DNA from: Emiliania huxleyi CCMP1516
Lineage: Eukaryota; Haptophyta; Isochrysidales; Noelaerhabdaceae
Length of the DNA: 64,000 nt
Direction of reading: 5' to 3'
Assembly: GCF_000372725.1 (NCBI RefSeq)
Contig: NW_005196603.1
Coordinates: 125,489 to 189,488, forward strand
Shown: positions 9,266 through 17,610 of the stretch, piece by piece
How the letters are laid out: every line of letters starts with the position of its first letter
Numbering within the stretch: position 1 is the stretch's first letter
Position numbers and translations under genes: made by a program
The notes under the pieces: model-generated
What the model saw: the letters and a program-made list of their open reading frames with translations, nothing else
Told to the model about the DNA's origin: nothing
Databases searched by the model: none

Positions 9266-11065
9266 ATGTCTCTTTCGAAGTGGAAAGCGCTACAAAACGC
9301 CACTGCCACACACGACATGAGACTCGTCTGCGATGACGGATTGCATGTCACCGCTCACCGCTGCGTGATCGCACTTGCTTCGCCGGTGCTCTCGCAGCTG
9401 CTCTACGGCAACATGCCGCCGCCATCCTCGGACGGCTTCGCCGCAAACCTACAGCTGCCCGGGAAGCAGAGCAAAGCGGTTCAAGAGTTTGTTGCGTGGT
9501 GCTACACTGACCAGATCGCTCCCTCGTGCGACCCAGTCGCACTGCTGCACCTCTCGGAAGAGTGGGACGCCCCATCCCTCAAGGCTGGACTTGAGCCGCT
9601 TTTGATGGATGGCATTTCGAAGCTGACGTGCGTGGATGCGCTGCTCTGGGGCCTCGAGTTTCAGCTCGCCAAGTTGGCTTCCGCCGCGCGAGTCACGATT
9701 CTGGCAGAGTACACTCACGTCGCTGGCCTCCAATCGTTTGGCCGATTGCCCTTTTCAGAGTTGCGCGGCATGCTACAGGATGACAAGCTGGTGGTGCCGT
9801 CGGAGATGGTGGTGTTCGAATCGGTGGCCAGCTGGTGCGGGCAGCAGTCGTCAGCAGTCGACACCTCTGACGTCGTCCAGCTCCTCGCCTGCGTCCGCTA
9901 CGCTTCGATGGAGACGGCTTTCCTCCGCGGGACCGTTGCAGTACACCCCCTACTTACTCGATGCGACGCAGCAGGCGAGCACGTGTCAGACGCGGTGCTG
10001 CATATTGCGGAGGAGGTGGACGCCGCCGCCGCGGTCAGCGTGGGCTCAAAGCGCCCGCGTGAGACGTCTATCCGTCCTTTGCCCTACAAGAAGCGTGCGA
10101 GGCTCACGGGCGAGTTCTGCACGTCGTCGGCCTCGCGGCCGTCCGTCAGGCTCGCCATTGCCTCTTCGGACGGCGTGCGGCTAGACTTTGATGCGGCCGA
10201 CGCCTCGCCGCGCGCTCCAGGCTACTTTTACTGGCTCGGCACCTGTGCAGGCACGCGTGAGTGGACGAACCCCGCTCAAGAAGGCGAGATGGAGGTCAAG
10301 CTGGCCAACGATTATGAAAAACGCACCTTCGTTGACGAGCACCTCGTCCTCCTCCCGTTTGACAACACTGATCCAGAACGCGACATATACGCGACCCTCA
10401 CGTCGCGGGAGAAGGACCGGCATAACTGCCCTATCTCGCACCTACAGTTTCAGCTGCCGCACCGCTTTGTCCTCACGGGATACGCATTCACGATTCTCAG
10501 TCGACATGAGGACGAGGACAGCGATAGCGACGAACACGTGGGATCAACAATCACTTGGGACGTGCTGACGTCAAAGGACGGCAACTGCTGGAAGAAGCTT
10601 GTGCGCAAGCAGGAGGCCACTCAAAGCACGGACCCCTTTGACGAGGTTCTATCGCGCTGCGTGACCGGAGCGGAGGCCCCGACCTTCTTTCCGATCCCCG
10701 TCGACAAGGTCGACACATCGGGCAGCCGCTTCTTCCGCTTCCAGGCTCGACATCCAAACTATTTAGACATTTGGCGGGTCGAGCTGTACGGCTCAGTGCA
10801 GTCGTCTGAGATTGCGACGCCCGCCGGCGAGCGCGGGCCCTCGTCTGGCGGTAGTGGATGCAACAGCGGTGATGACGGCAGCGACAGCAGCAGCGATGAC
10901 AGCAGCGACGAGGGCAGCGACGACGGTAGCGGCGTGAGCGATGGCAACGAGGGCAGCTACGAGGACGGCAGCGAGGACGGCAGCGAGGACGGCAGCGAGG
11001 GGGGCAGCGAGGGAGGCAGCGAGGGCAGTGGCGAGGACGGTGGGGACAGCGACGGCTACTTCTGA
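9266..11065 (+). CDS. BTB-BACK protein with C-terminal discoidin-like domain
   Basis: 599 residues, starting at the first in-frame ATG (MSLSKWKALQNA). Residues about 15-125 form a BTB/POZ domain (MRLVCDDG...AHRCVIALASPVLSQLLYG; FVAWCYTD). About 130-260 resemble a BACK domain (LLWGLEFQLAKLA...ELRGML...FESVASWC). There is a short basic stretch (KRPRETS...KKRARL). Residues about 345-520 resemble an F5/8C or galactose-binding fold as in other BTB proteins (FQLPHRFVLTGYAF; WDVLTSKDGNCW; FFRFQARHPNYLDIWRVELYG). The last about 70 residues are Ser/Gly/Asp/Glu repeats (EDGSEDGSEDGS). Such proteins usually act as Cullin-3 adaptors; that role is inferred from the family. The C-terminal fold call is the least certain part. 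Confidence 0.8.
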   Translation: MSLSKWKALQNATATHDMRLVCDDGLHVTAHRCVIALASPVLSQLLYGNMPPPSSDGFAANLQLPGKQSKAVQEFVAWCYTDQIAPSCDPVALLHLSEEWDAPSLKAGLEPLLMDGISKLTCVDALLWGLEFQLAKLASAARVTILAEYTHVAGLQSFGRLPFSELRGMLQDDKLVVPSEMVVFESVASWCGQQSSAVDTSDVVQLLACVRYASMETAFLRGTVAVHPLLTRCDAAGEHVSDAVLHIAEEVDAAAAVSVGSKRPRETSIRPLPYKKRARLTGEFCTSSASRPSVRLAIASSDGVRLDFDAADASPRAPGYFYWLGTCAGTREWTNPAQEGEMEVKLANDYEKRTFVDEHLVLLPFDNTDPERDIYATLTSREKDRHNCPISHLQFQLPHRFVLTGYAFTILSRHEDEDSDSDEHVGSTITWDVLTSKDGNCWKKLVRKQEATQSTDPFDEVLSRCVTGAEAPTFFPIPVDKVDTSGSRFFRFQARHPNYLDIWRVELYGSVQSSEIATPAGERGPSSGGSGCNSGDDGSDSSSDDSSDEGSDDGSGVSDGNEGSYEDGSEDGSEDGSEGGSEGGSEGSGEDGGDSDGYF

Positions 11066-11247
11066 GCCCCAGTCCCTGAGCTCCGACCAGTAACTGTACT
11101 ACAACGCTGAGTGACTTCTCAGTAACTGAGTAGCGGTGAACATAGCTCTCGGCACGCCACCGCCAACGCGAGAGCTTTTTTTCTTTTTTACCAAAGGAAC
11201 GCGCCAAAAACAGCGAACATGCGCCCGCCCATGCACAACCCGCGGCG
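11066..11247. other. short convergent spacer
   Basis: 182 bp between two converging 3' ends; it carries a T-rich run (11170-11192) that may serve 3' end formation. Confidence 0.4.
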
Positions 11248-12258
11248 TCAGCCCTGCTCGCTGGCGAGCTCCGGCAGCACCAGCGCCAGCCGGGCATACT
11301 CCCGCTCAAAGTAGTCCGCTTCGTCGCCGCGCTGCCCCTCGTCGCGCGCGCGGCAGAGTGCCTCGGCGAGCAGCGAGCGGCGGCGGCCCTCGGCTGAGGC
11401 GGAGCGGTCGAGCGACGCGAGGACCGATGTCGGCTGCGCGTACCGGAAATGCTGCGCGCACTTTTCGAGCAGGACCAGCAGCCGGGAGTGCACCGCGTGG
11501 GAGCGCGTCGCGGCGGGCAGCAGGAAGCCGAGCAGCAGGGCCCCGGAGAGCGCCGGCGTGAGCAGTGCCGGCCGGCCGACCACGAGCGAGACGAGCGAGC
11601 GAATCGAGTCGATCTGGCTGTCGAGCGGCACCGCCGCCTCGCCGAGCAGATGCAGCATCTGCGCGGCGCGCGCCTCCTGGCGCGGGCCGGCGGCGACGCG
11701 CTGCAACGTGTAGAGCAGCGCGAGGCGCATCATCGCCGGGTCCTTCCTCACAACCTTGCGCAGCGACTGCGGCGGCGGAGGCAGCGGCGGCGGCGGCCCC
11801 GACCCCTTCTCGGCGGCCTCGACGCCGAGCGCGTGCAGCCGATCGTCGGCCAACAGCATGGCAAGCAGGGGGAGGCGTCGGCAGAGGAGGCGCAGTACCT
11901 CCATCTCCCACTTCTCGGGTGCGAGTCTGCCGCTGCCGAGGAGCGAGACGGCGTGCGTGGGCAGCAGCAGCAGCTGCGCCAACGCGCAGAGCTCCGCGTC
12001 GTCGACCGGCAGCCCGGCGGGCGGCGGAGGCGGCGGCAGAGGCGGCGGCGGCGCGTCGTCGCCGCCCTCGGGTGGCTCGTACGCGGGAGAGGAGGGACCC
12101 GACTCGCCGGCCAGCGGCTGCGCGCCCGCGTCGACGAGCGCCTCGAGCCGCTGCATCACGGTGCGCGCGAGCTGCTGCGCGACCGGCCACGCTGCGAGGA
12201 CCATCGCCGCGTCGGCGAGCCGGCTGCGCTGCGCCCTCAGCTCCGCCTCGTCCAAAGT

Positions 12259-12291
<33 letters not shown>

Positions 12292-13286
12292 CTCGGCGGC
12301 GGCCGCGCCGCGCCCCCCGCGCCCGCCGCGCTGCTTCTTGCGCGGCGGCTCCTTGGGCGGCTTGGGCGGCATGAGCGACGGGAGGTCCGCGACGGGCGGC
12401 AGCCCCTGCGCCGCGAGGTAGGAGAGCACCTGCCGAAGGAGCTTCCGGTCCGCCTCGCCGCGGCGGCAGCACAGGTCGAGGCAGGCGACGAGGGTGTGGG
12501 CGGGGTCCCACTCGGACAAGTTGGCGGCGGCGGCGCGCGGCGCGGCGGCGGGCACCCCCCCCGCCGGCGGACGGGCGCGGGCACCCACGGGCGCCGGCGC
12601 CGGCGCGTCGATGATCGCCATCAGCACGTCGCAGCGCAGCATCGCGATGAAGACGTCGAGAGTGTTCTTGTAGACGTCGTGCGACAGCTTGAGGAGCTCC
12701 TGGTAGACGGGCGCCTAGGCGGCGGGAGGCGGCTTCGGGCGAGCGGTGGGGAGAGCGGAGGGAGGCGCGCCGTCCGCGCCGACGAGCCGACGAGGCTGAG
12801 CAGCGCGGAGAGCGGCGCGATGGCGGAGCGGCGCTCAGCCGGCAGCTGCCTGGAGAGGCCGAGCACGTCGGAGAGCACACGCGTGTGCCGCGTCGGCGCG
12901 ATGTACTCCATCAAGAGCGGGAAGAGCTGGTGGATGAACCGCTCGGGCGCCGCCTCGATGATGCGCCGCTTGGCGCCGACGGGCAGCGACGCGAGGAGCA
13001 CCGCGCCGCCCACCGCGGCCGCCTCTATCACCACGGCCGGCACGGAGGGCGCGTGCTCGATGAGCGCGTGCGCCGCCGGCGCGAGCGCCTCGTCGCTCAG
13101 CGCGCCGGCGCCGACCACCTCGCAGAGCAGCGCCTCGGCCGCACCGGGCGCCATCTGCGGCACACGCGCGACGAGGCGGGCGCACGCGCCCGAGACGAGC
13201 GCCTCGACAGCCACCGGCCGCGCAACGCCCGCCACCGCCTCGACGCACTGCAGGGCGGATCGCATGTGCGTTGAGTCTGCCTGCAT
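11248..13286 (-). CDS. NELFB: NELF-B (COBRA1) subunit of negative elongation factor
   Basis: Two exons: 13286 (or 13265) to 12780 and 12714 to 11248. They join without a gap against the remembered human NELF-B, where VGKNVKLYDMVLQF aligns with VGSSAPVYQELLKL. Other matched stretches are WDPAHTLVACLDLCCRRGEAD (human DPCHKFTWCLDACIRE) and WEMEVLRLLCRRLPLLAMLL (human PKMEVELITRFLPMLMSFL), followed by a tail like the human SFTKFL...RLALLYTL region. NELF-B is the scaffold of NELF, which holds RNA polymerase II at promoter-proximal pause sites in the nucleus. The intron 12715-12779 is 65 bp and fits best with a GC donor and an AG acceptor. Low-complexity inserts (PPPPLPPPPPP, an Ala run, a basic PPRKKQRGG patch) lie between conserved helices. 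The start is uncertain: MQADSTH or MRSALQC. An acceptor-like TGCAG just upstream could mean an extra 5' exon. Confidence 0.75.
12715..12779 (-). other. 65-bp GC-AG intron in NELF-B
   Basis: On the minus strand the intron begins GCGCGGACGG and ends CCGCCTAG. Removing it keeps phase 0 and restores gap-free similarity to NELF-B, whereas no GT donor nearby does as well. Confidence 0.6.
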
Positions 13287-14234
13287 CGTGTGGAAATGCG
13301 AAAGCGGGAGTAATGACAAAACTCGTTTTTCTTTTGTGGCGAGGGACGGAACTGGGTCTCTCATCCACCTCAGTGGGCCACTCAGCGCTACGCCTACCCC
13401 CGCCCTCGCCAGAGGCAGAGCCGCGACCCGCGACACCGGAATTTCGGTGGTACGCCCTGCCAAGGGTTACACCGAGGGACGCCGCACGGCCCTGATCCAC
13501 TCCGAGTGGAACGGGCGGCGTGTCGAGACGAGCCACTGCAGTGGAACATTTCGGCACGCGAGGAAGTGCGGAACCCGTAGGTAGAGACCAGACGTCGGTC
13601 GGCGGGCGCGCACGCAGACCACGGGGGTCTGGATGCATGCCGTCTCGCTTGAGATATGGGCCAGCCCCCGGGAGAGCCGGGCCCACATTAGTAGGAAGTG
13701 GTTTCCTAACGTGTGGGGTAGCAGTGTGCACAATAGCATGGTCCACTCCGAGTGGACCGTGTGCGTGCCTGTCGGAGCCACTCAGAGTGGCTCGACCTGT
13801 GGGATGTGCATAAGCCCTTCGCCTCGGGGTTGCAGTCGGTGCGTGACCTTGTGTTGCGTAAGTATGTACCTGGTTGACAAAAACACGCCGCAGTCTCGGA
13901 GGCGATCAAGTTCAGGGACTGGGGGGCGTACCCCGAGGGCCCCGCTCTTTCCCTCGCATAGCGGCCACTCTTCGGATCGCTGGTCGAGCGACCCGGGGGA
14001 TGCCCCGCGCGCCTGACCCAGGCGCGAGAAACGAATCTGCGAGGCGTGGTCGCTTATGCGGCCCGATGGGGAGGAACGGGGCGAGCCCCCTCCAACCCAC
14101 CCGCGCTAGGTCTCGGGTTTGACGCATGGGGTCACTCCCGCGAAACTCGTGAACTAGCCGGGGCAGTCGGAGAAGGGGCAACTCCGTGCACTGACGGTCG
14201 GCCGCCAGAAAACACGCCTGCGTGGATCGCGTCA
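13287..14234. other. intergenic region with repeated palindromes
   Basis: No gene is supported here. The notable content is three copies of the palindrome CCACTC[C/A]GAGTGG at 13497-13509, 13743-13755 and 13778-13790. Open frames in this stretch are GC-driven and lack domain features. Confidence 0.5.
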
Positions 14235-15300
14235 CACCAATCCTCGCTACCCAACGCGGCCAAAGGATATCCCACCTCGAGAACCTCGAGAGAGTTCAGG
14301 GACGCAACTCGCTTCATCTCGATCTCCCAGTTCGGCGCCGCTGGATGGCTCGACATGCGCCCTGATGGACTCCACCACACGAAGATGGTGTCGGCGATGT
14401 TCCTGACGGCGATACAGCGCAGGCACGGGCTCTACTTGTCGGTGATTGCGCCCACTCTCGTCGAGAAGGCTGCCGCGGGCGAGCACGTCACGGTGAGAGA
14501 GTACAAGGGCGACTTCCTCGCCAACTCCAACAAGGGCGACCGCACCTCCAAGCACAACGGGGTGCTAGGGCCGCCCAGAATGCCATCAGGGCGCGCTCGG
14601 TTGGCAGCATCATCCTTGGGGAAGGAAAAGCCCGAGGTGACGCGCGGCACCTCAACGACACGTCCGTGACTGACATCTGCGAGATCGGCGGCGACTTCGC
14701 CACGATGCGGGACGTGCACTACGAGGTCAAGTGCTGGAACTCGCTCATCAAGTCGACGACGGTGGGGAGGGGCCCGTGGGACAATGGTGGCAATGTGGCG
14801 TCGGTGGGCCACCTCTACGGGTTTGGAAACACGCTGGACAAGGCGTTGATGGGAGTCGTGGGGTGCAAGGAGCGTGGCCGTCAGGTGGACGGACCGCTCG
14901 ACCACTCGACTGGAAAGGGATGGGTCAAAGACCACGCGTATGGAAAGGGGTGGGTCAAGACGGATACGGGCTGGAAGTGGACGGGGGCGCAGTACTCGAC
15001 GCGAAGTGGGTCAAGAAAGCCATAACGCGGCTGGTGCTCGTGGAAACCTTGGGAGGCATTGCGCCGCCCACCGAGCAGTTTCTCCACGTGTTCGCCAAGG
15101 AGGCGGCGGGCACCAACACGGACCGGACGGTGTACGGGGCGGCGTCGGCGAGAGCGCCTCCTCCTTCGTCGTCCACCACACGCAGCAGATCTCCAAGGCG
15201 GCGGTGGCGGGCGACGCCGAAAACATCAACAAGCAGGCGCGCAAGGAGCGTACCAACTGGATCAACAAGCAAAAGAACAAGCAAGCGACAAACGGCTTCT
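14235..15300 (+). mobile_element. relic of a mobile-element ORF with PD-(D/E)XK-like signature
   Basis: Conserved-looking blocks lie in order: SQFGAAGWLDMRPDG (14325), a block ending in GDFLANSNKGDRTSKHNG (14506-14560), VTDICEIGG...HYEVKC (about 14670-14735), GHLYGFGNTL (about 14808), GPLDHSTGKGWVK (about 14897), LVETLGGIAPP (about 15038), and FVVHHTQQISKAAVAGDA (about 15160). The acidic residue followed by E-V-K resembles a PD-(D/E)XK nuclease core. I remember this arrangement as a repeated protein family in algal genomes but cannot name the element class. It is broken, with several breaks, and its 5' part is absent. The C-terminal L-x-E-x-x-GG signature recurs at about 35420 on the minus strand. 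Confidence 0.5.
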
Positions 15301-15918
15301 TGTCCTCGGCCCCAGAGGCAGAGCGCCGACGGCTGGCTCCGAGTCGTAGTGAGCCGCGGTATCGATCAGCCGATAGCCCGCCTCGAGACCAGCCAGCACC
15401 AGCCCGCCCTTTGTGTCGGCGTCGTCACAGCAGGTCCCCAGGCACGTGCCGATGGGGTCGAGGCGGCAGTCGCGGGCTTCAGAGCCCAGGCAGAGTGCCG
15501 GAGGAAGCGACGAGCGGCGCCAGCAGTCCGGCCGTTTGCCGTCGGGTGAGCACCATTCACTCGCTAGTGGGGCCAGCGTTTGACTCGCCGCTAGCTGGTT
15601 TGTCGACGGCCTCGCGGCGGAGACGGTCGGCGGGGAGCGGCGATGCCGATGGGAAGGGTGGATTTCGCACTTGTTGGCGTGCGCAATCGGGCCTGTGCCT
15701 CGGCGATAACGTATCCACCGGCGAAGACTGGATTCGGGACAAGGGCTGGGTGGGGTGTCGGTCGGTAAATCAAGCAGTGGAGAAGAGGGAGTGCGTGCGA
15801 TTACTGACGTACGAACGTACGGGAACCAACGGCGGTGTCGCAGGAGCTGCGCAGGAGCGCGCTCCCTATACTCGGCGCGCTGCGCTGTCACATTGCTCCG
15901 GTACTCGATCGGGCGTTC
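15301..15918. other. intergenic region, no supported gene
   Basis: The stretch lies between the mobile-element relic and the 3' end of the NHL-BTB gene. I see no domain-bearing frame. A minus-strand stretch around 15340-15440 (SLEAGYRLIDTAAHYDSE) resembles an aldo/keto reductase strand-helix segment and may be a remnant of such a gene. Confidence 0.35.
15340..15450 (-). pseudogene. possible aldo/keto reductase fragment
   Basis: On the minus strand, GLEAGYRLIDTAAHYDSE matches the AKR family core in which Asp and Tyr of the catalytic tetrad sit in a G-x-R-x-I-D-T-A-x-x-Y pattern. Just upstream, CDDADTKGGLVLAG continues in the same frame. No further AKR blocks are evident nearby, so this looks like a gene fragment. 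Confidence 0.4.
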
Positions 15919-17610
15919 TCAGCTCTCCGCGACGCGGAGCGCGCGCATCGCGCCCTTCAGCTCCGCCACCTGGTCGAGCGCGTCGCCGAGCAGCCCCTTG
16001 GCCACGCCAAAGTCGCGCAGCTGCTCCACGCCGCCGCTCGCCCGCACCTCGGCGGCGTGGTCGGCCACGAAGCGGCGGCACTGCGCGAGGAGCCGCCCGT
16101 CGCCCGTCGTGTGCGCCGCCTCGAGCAGCGGCACGGCGGTCGCCGGCGCGACGCTCTCCTGCAGCGCCTGCGCGCAGAGCAGCTCGAGGCGCGGCACCTG
16201 GTACATCTGCGCCAGCTCCCGCAGGTCGAACGCGCGCTGCGCCCTGCCGCCCTCCTCCTCGCCGAGGTCGAACTGGTCGGTGAGGAGGTAGCGGACGAGG
16301 GCAGTGAAGCTGGCGAGGTCGGTGTGGGACACCGTGACCTCGGCGGCGTCGCGCTCCTTCATGCCGATGCCGAACATGGTCCGGAAGACCGGGGACCGGG
16401 CGCAGAGGTTGCACTTGCTCACGTGCTCGATGCGCTCCTCGTCGTCGCCGACCAGGAAGGTGACTTTCCCCTCTGGGAGGGTGGCGTCGCCCCACGTCTT
16501 CGCCATGTCGGCGGAGAAGGTGGAGGGCGGAACGACGATCGGGGCAAAGGAGGGAGGCGGAGGAGGCGTCGCCACGCAGACCTGGCGGAGGCGGCCATCT
16601 CTCGTTTTGACCAACAGCGCTCTGCCGTCGGAGCTGATGGCGACTTCATCTGGGCTGGCGAGGTCCGCCGCGTCGCCCACGCCATCGACGATGCCCGTGG
16701 TGCCACTGCCCGCGATCGTCGTCACCGCGCCAGTCGCCACCTCAACCCGCCGGATCTTGCGGTTGTCATGATCGGCCACAAACAACGCGCTGCCGTCTGG
16801 GCTGATGGCGATGCCACGTGGGTCGTAGAACTCCGCCGCGTCGCCCACGCCGTCCGCGTCGCCACCCTCGCCGCTGCCCGAGATCGTCGTCACCGCGCCA
16901 GTCGCCACCTCCACCCGCCGGATCTTGTGGTTCTCGCTGTCCGCCACAAACAGCGCGCCGCCGTCTGGGCTGATGGCAAGGCCACGTGGGCCGCAGAACT
17001 CCGCCGCGTCGCCCACGCCATCCGCGTCGCCATCCTCGCCGCTGCCCGCAATCGTCGTCACCGCGCCAGTCGCCACCTCCACCCGCCGGATCTTGTGGTT
17101 GTTGAAGTCCGCCACAAACAGCGCGCCGCCGCCTGGGCTTATGGCGATGCCACCTGGGTAGCAGAACTGCGCCGCACCGCCCACGCCATCCGCGCTGCCC
17201 GCTGTGCTACTGCCCGCGATCGTCATCACCTCTCCCGTCGCCACCTCCACCCGCCGGATCTCGTGGTTGATGAAGTCCGCCACAAACGCCGCGCTCCCGT
17301 CGGGGCTGGCCGCAGCGGTGTAGTAGTTACTTGCCGGCAAGGCTGCTACGCGGCGCACGCGCCCGGCCGCCGAGACGTGCAGCAGCGAGTCCTTGGTCGA
17401 GACGTACCAGGCGCCCGCGTGGTCGCTCGCGACGCCAACCTGACCGAGCGATGCCAGAGGGCCGTCCTCGCCCTCGATCGGCAGCGTGGTCACCTGGCCG
17501 TACACGCGCGCGCCAAAGATGGGCGCCTCGAAGCCATCCGCGACCGGCACGGCCTCAACCTCGCCGCCGCCGCCGGTGCGGGCGCGCTTGCGGGCGGCGG
17601 ACGCATGCAT
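15919..17610 (-). CDS. NHL-repeat beta-propeller fused to BTB domain
   Basis: 563 residues, one exon, starting MHASAARKRARTGGG with a basic, possibly nuclear-targeting N terminus. Residues about 85-335 hold four to five NHL-type repeats of about 57 residues (pattern GIAISPDGGALFVAD...NHKIRRVEVATGAVTTIAGS) forming a beta-propeller. Residues about 375-480 form a BTB/POZ domain (VTFLVGDDEERIEHVSKCNL, SPVFRTMFGIGM, LVRYLLTDQF). The rest is helical and BACK-like, with a C-terminal coil. BTB proteins of this layout usually recruit substrates to Cullin-3; here the propeller would be the substrate reader, which is inference. The repeats are also near-identical at DNA level, pointing to recent repeat expansion or homogenisation. 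Confidence 0.85.
   Translation of the reverse strand: MHASAARKRARTGGGGEVEAVPVADGFEAPIFGARVYGQVTTLPIEGEDGPLASLGQVGVASDHAGAWYVSTKDSLLHVSAAGRVRRVAALPASNYYTAAASPDGSAAFVADFINHEIRRVEVATGEVMTIAGSSTAGSADGVGGAAQFCYPGGIAISPGGGALFVADFNNHKIRRVEVATGAVTTIAGSGEDGDADGVGDAAEFCGPRGLAISPDGGALFVADSENHKIRRVEVATGAVTTISGSGEGGDADGVGDAAEFYDPRGIAISPDGSALFVADHDNRKIRRVEVATGAVTTIAGSGTTGIVDGVGDAADLASPDEVAISSDGRALLVKTRDGRLRQVCVATPPPPPSFAPIVVPPSTFSADMAKTWGDATLPEGKVTFLVGDDEERIEHVSKCNLCARSPVFRTMFGIGMKERDAAEVTVSHTDLASFTALVRYLLTDQFDLGEEEGGRAQRAFDLRELAQMYQVPRLELLCAQALQESVAPATAVPLLEAAHTTGDGRLLAQCRRFVADHAAEVRASGGVEQLRDFGVAKGLLGDALDQVAELKGAMRALRVAES
16690..17330 (-). repeat. 171-bp tandem repeats encoding NHL blades
   Basis: Four or five consecutive units of about 171 bp inside the NHL-BTB gene each contain ATCGTCGTCACCGCGCCAGT and CACCCGCCGGATCTTG (plus strand), with few differences. 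They are protein-coding and in frame. Confidence 0.85.

Noticed and set aside
11449-13584. 711-codon plus-strand frame across NELF-B
   Set aside because: It is a shadow of the NELF-B exons, Arg/Gly/Ala-rich and without domains, and it ignores the intron.
16690-17330. CRISPR-like regular repeats
   Set aside because: The units are 171 bp, in frame and encode NHL blades; there are no short repeats with unique spacers, and the DNA is eukaryotic.
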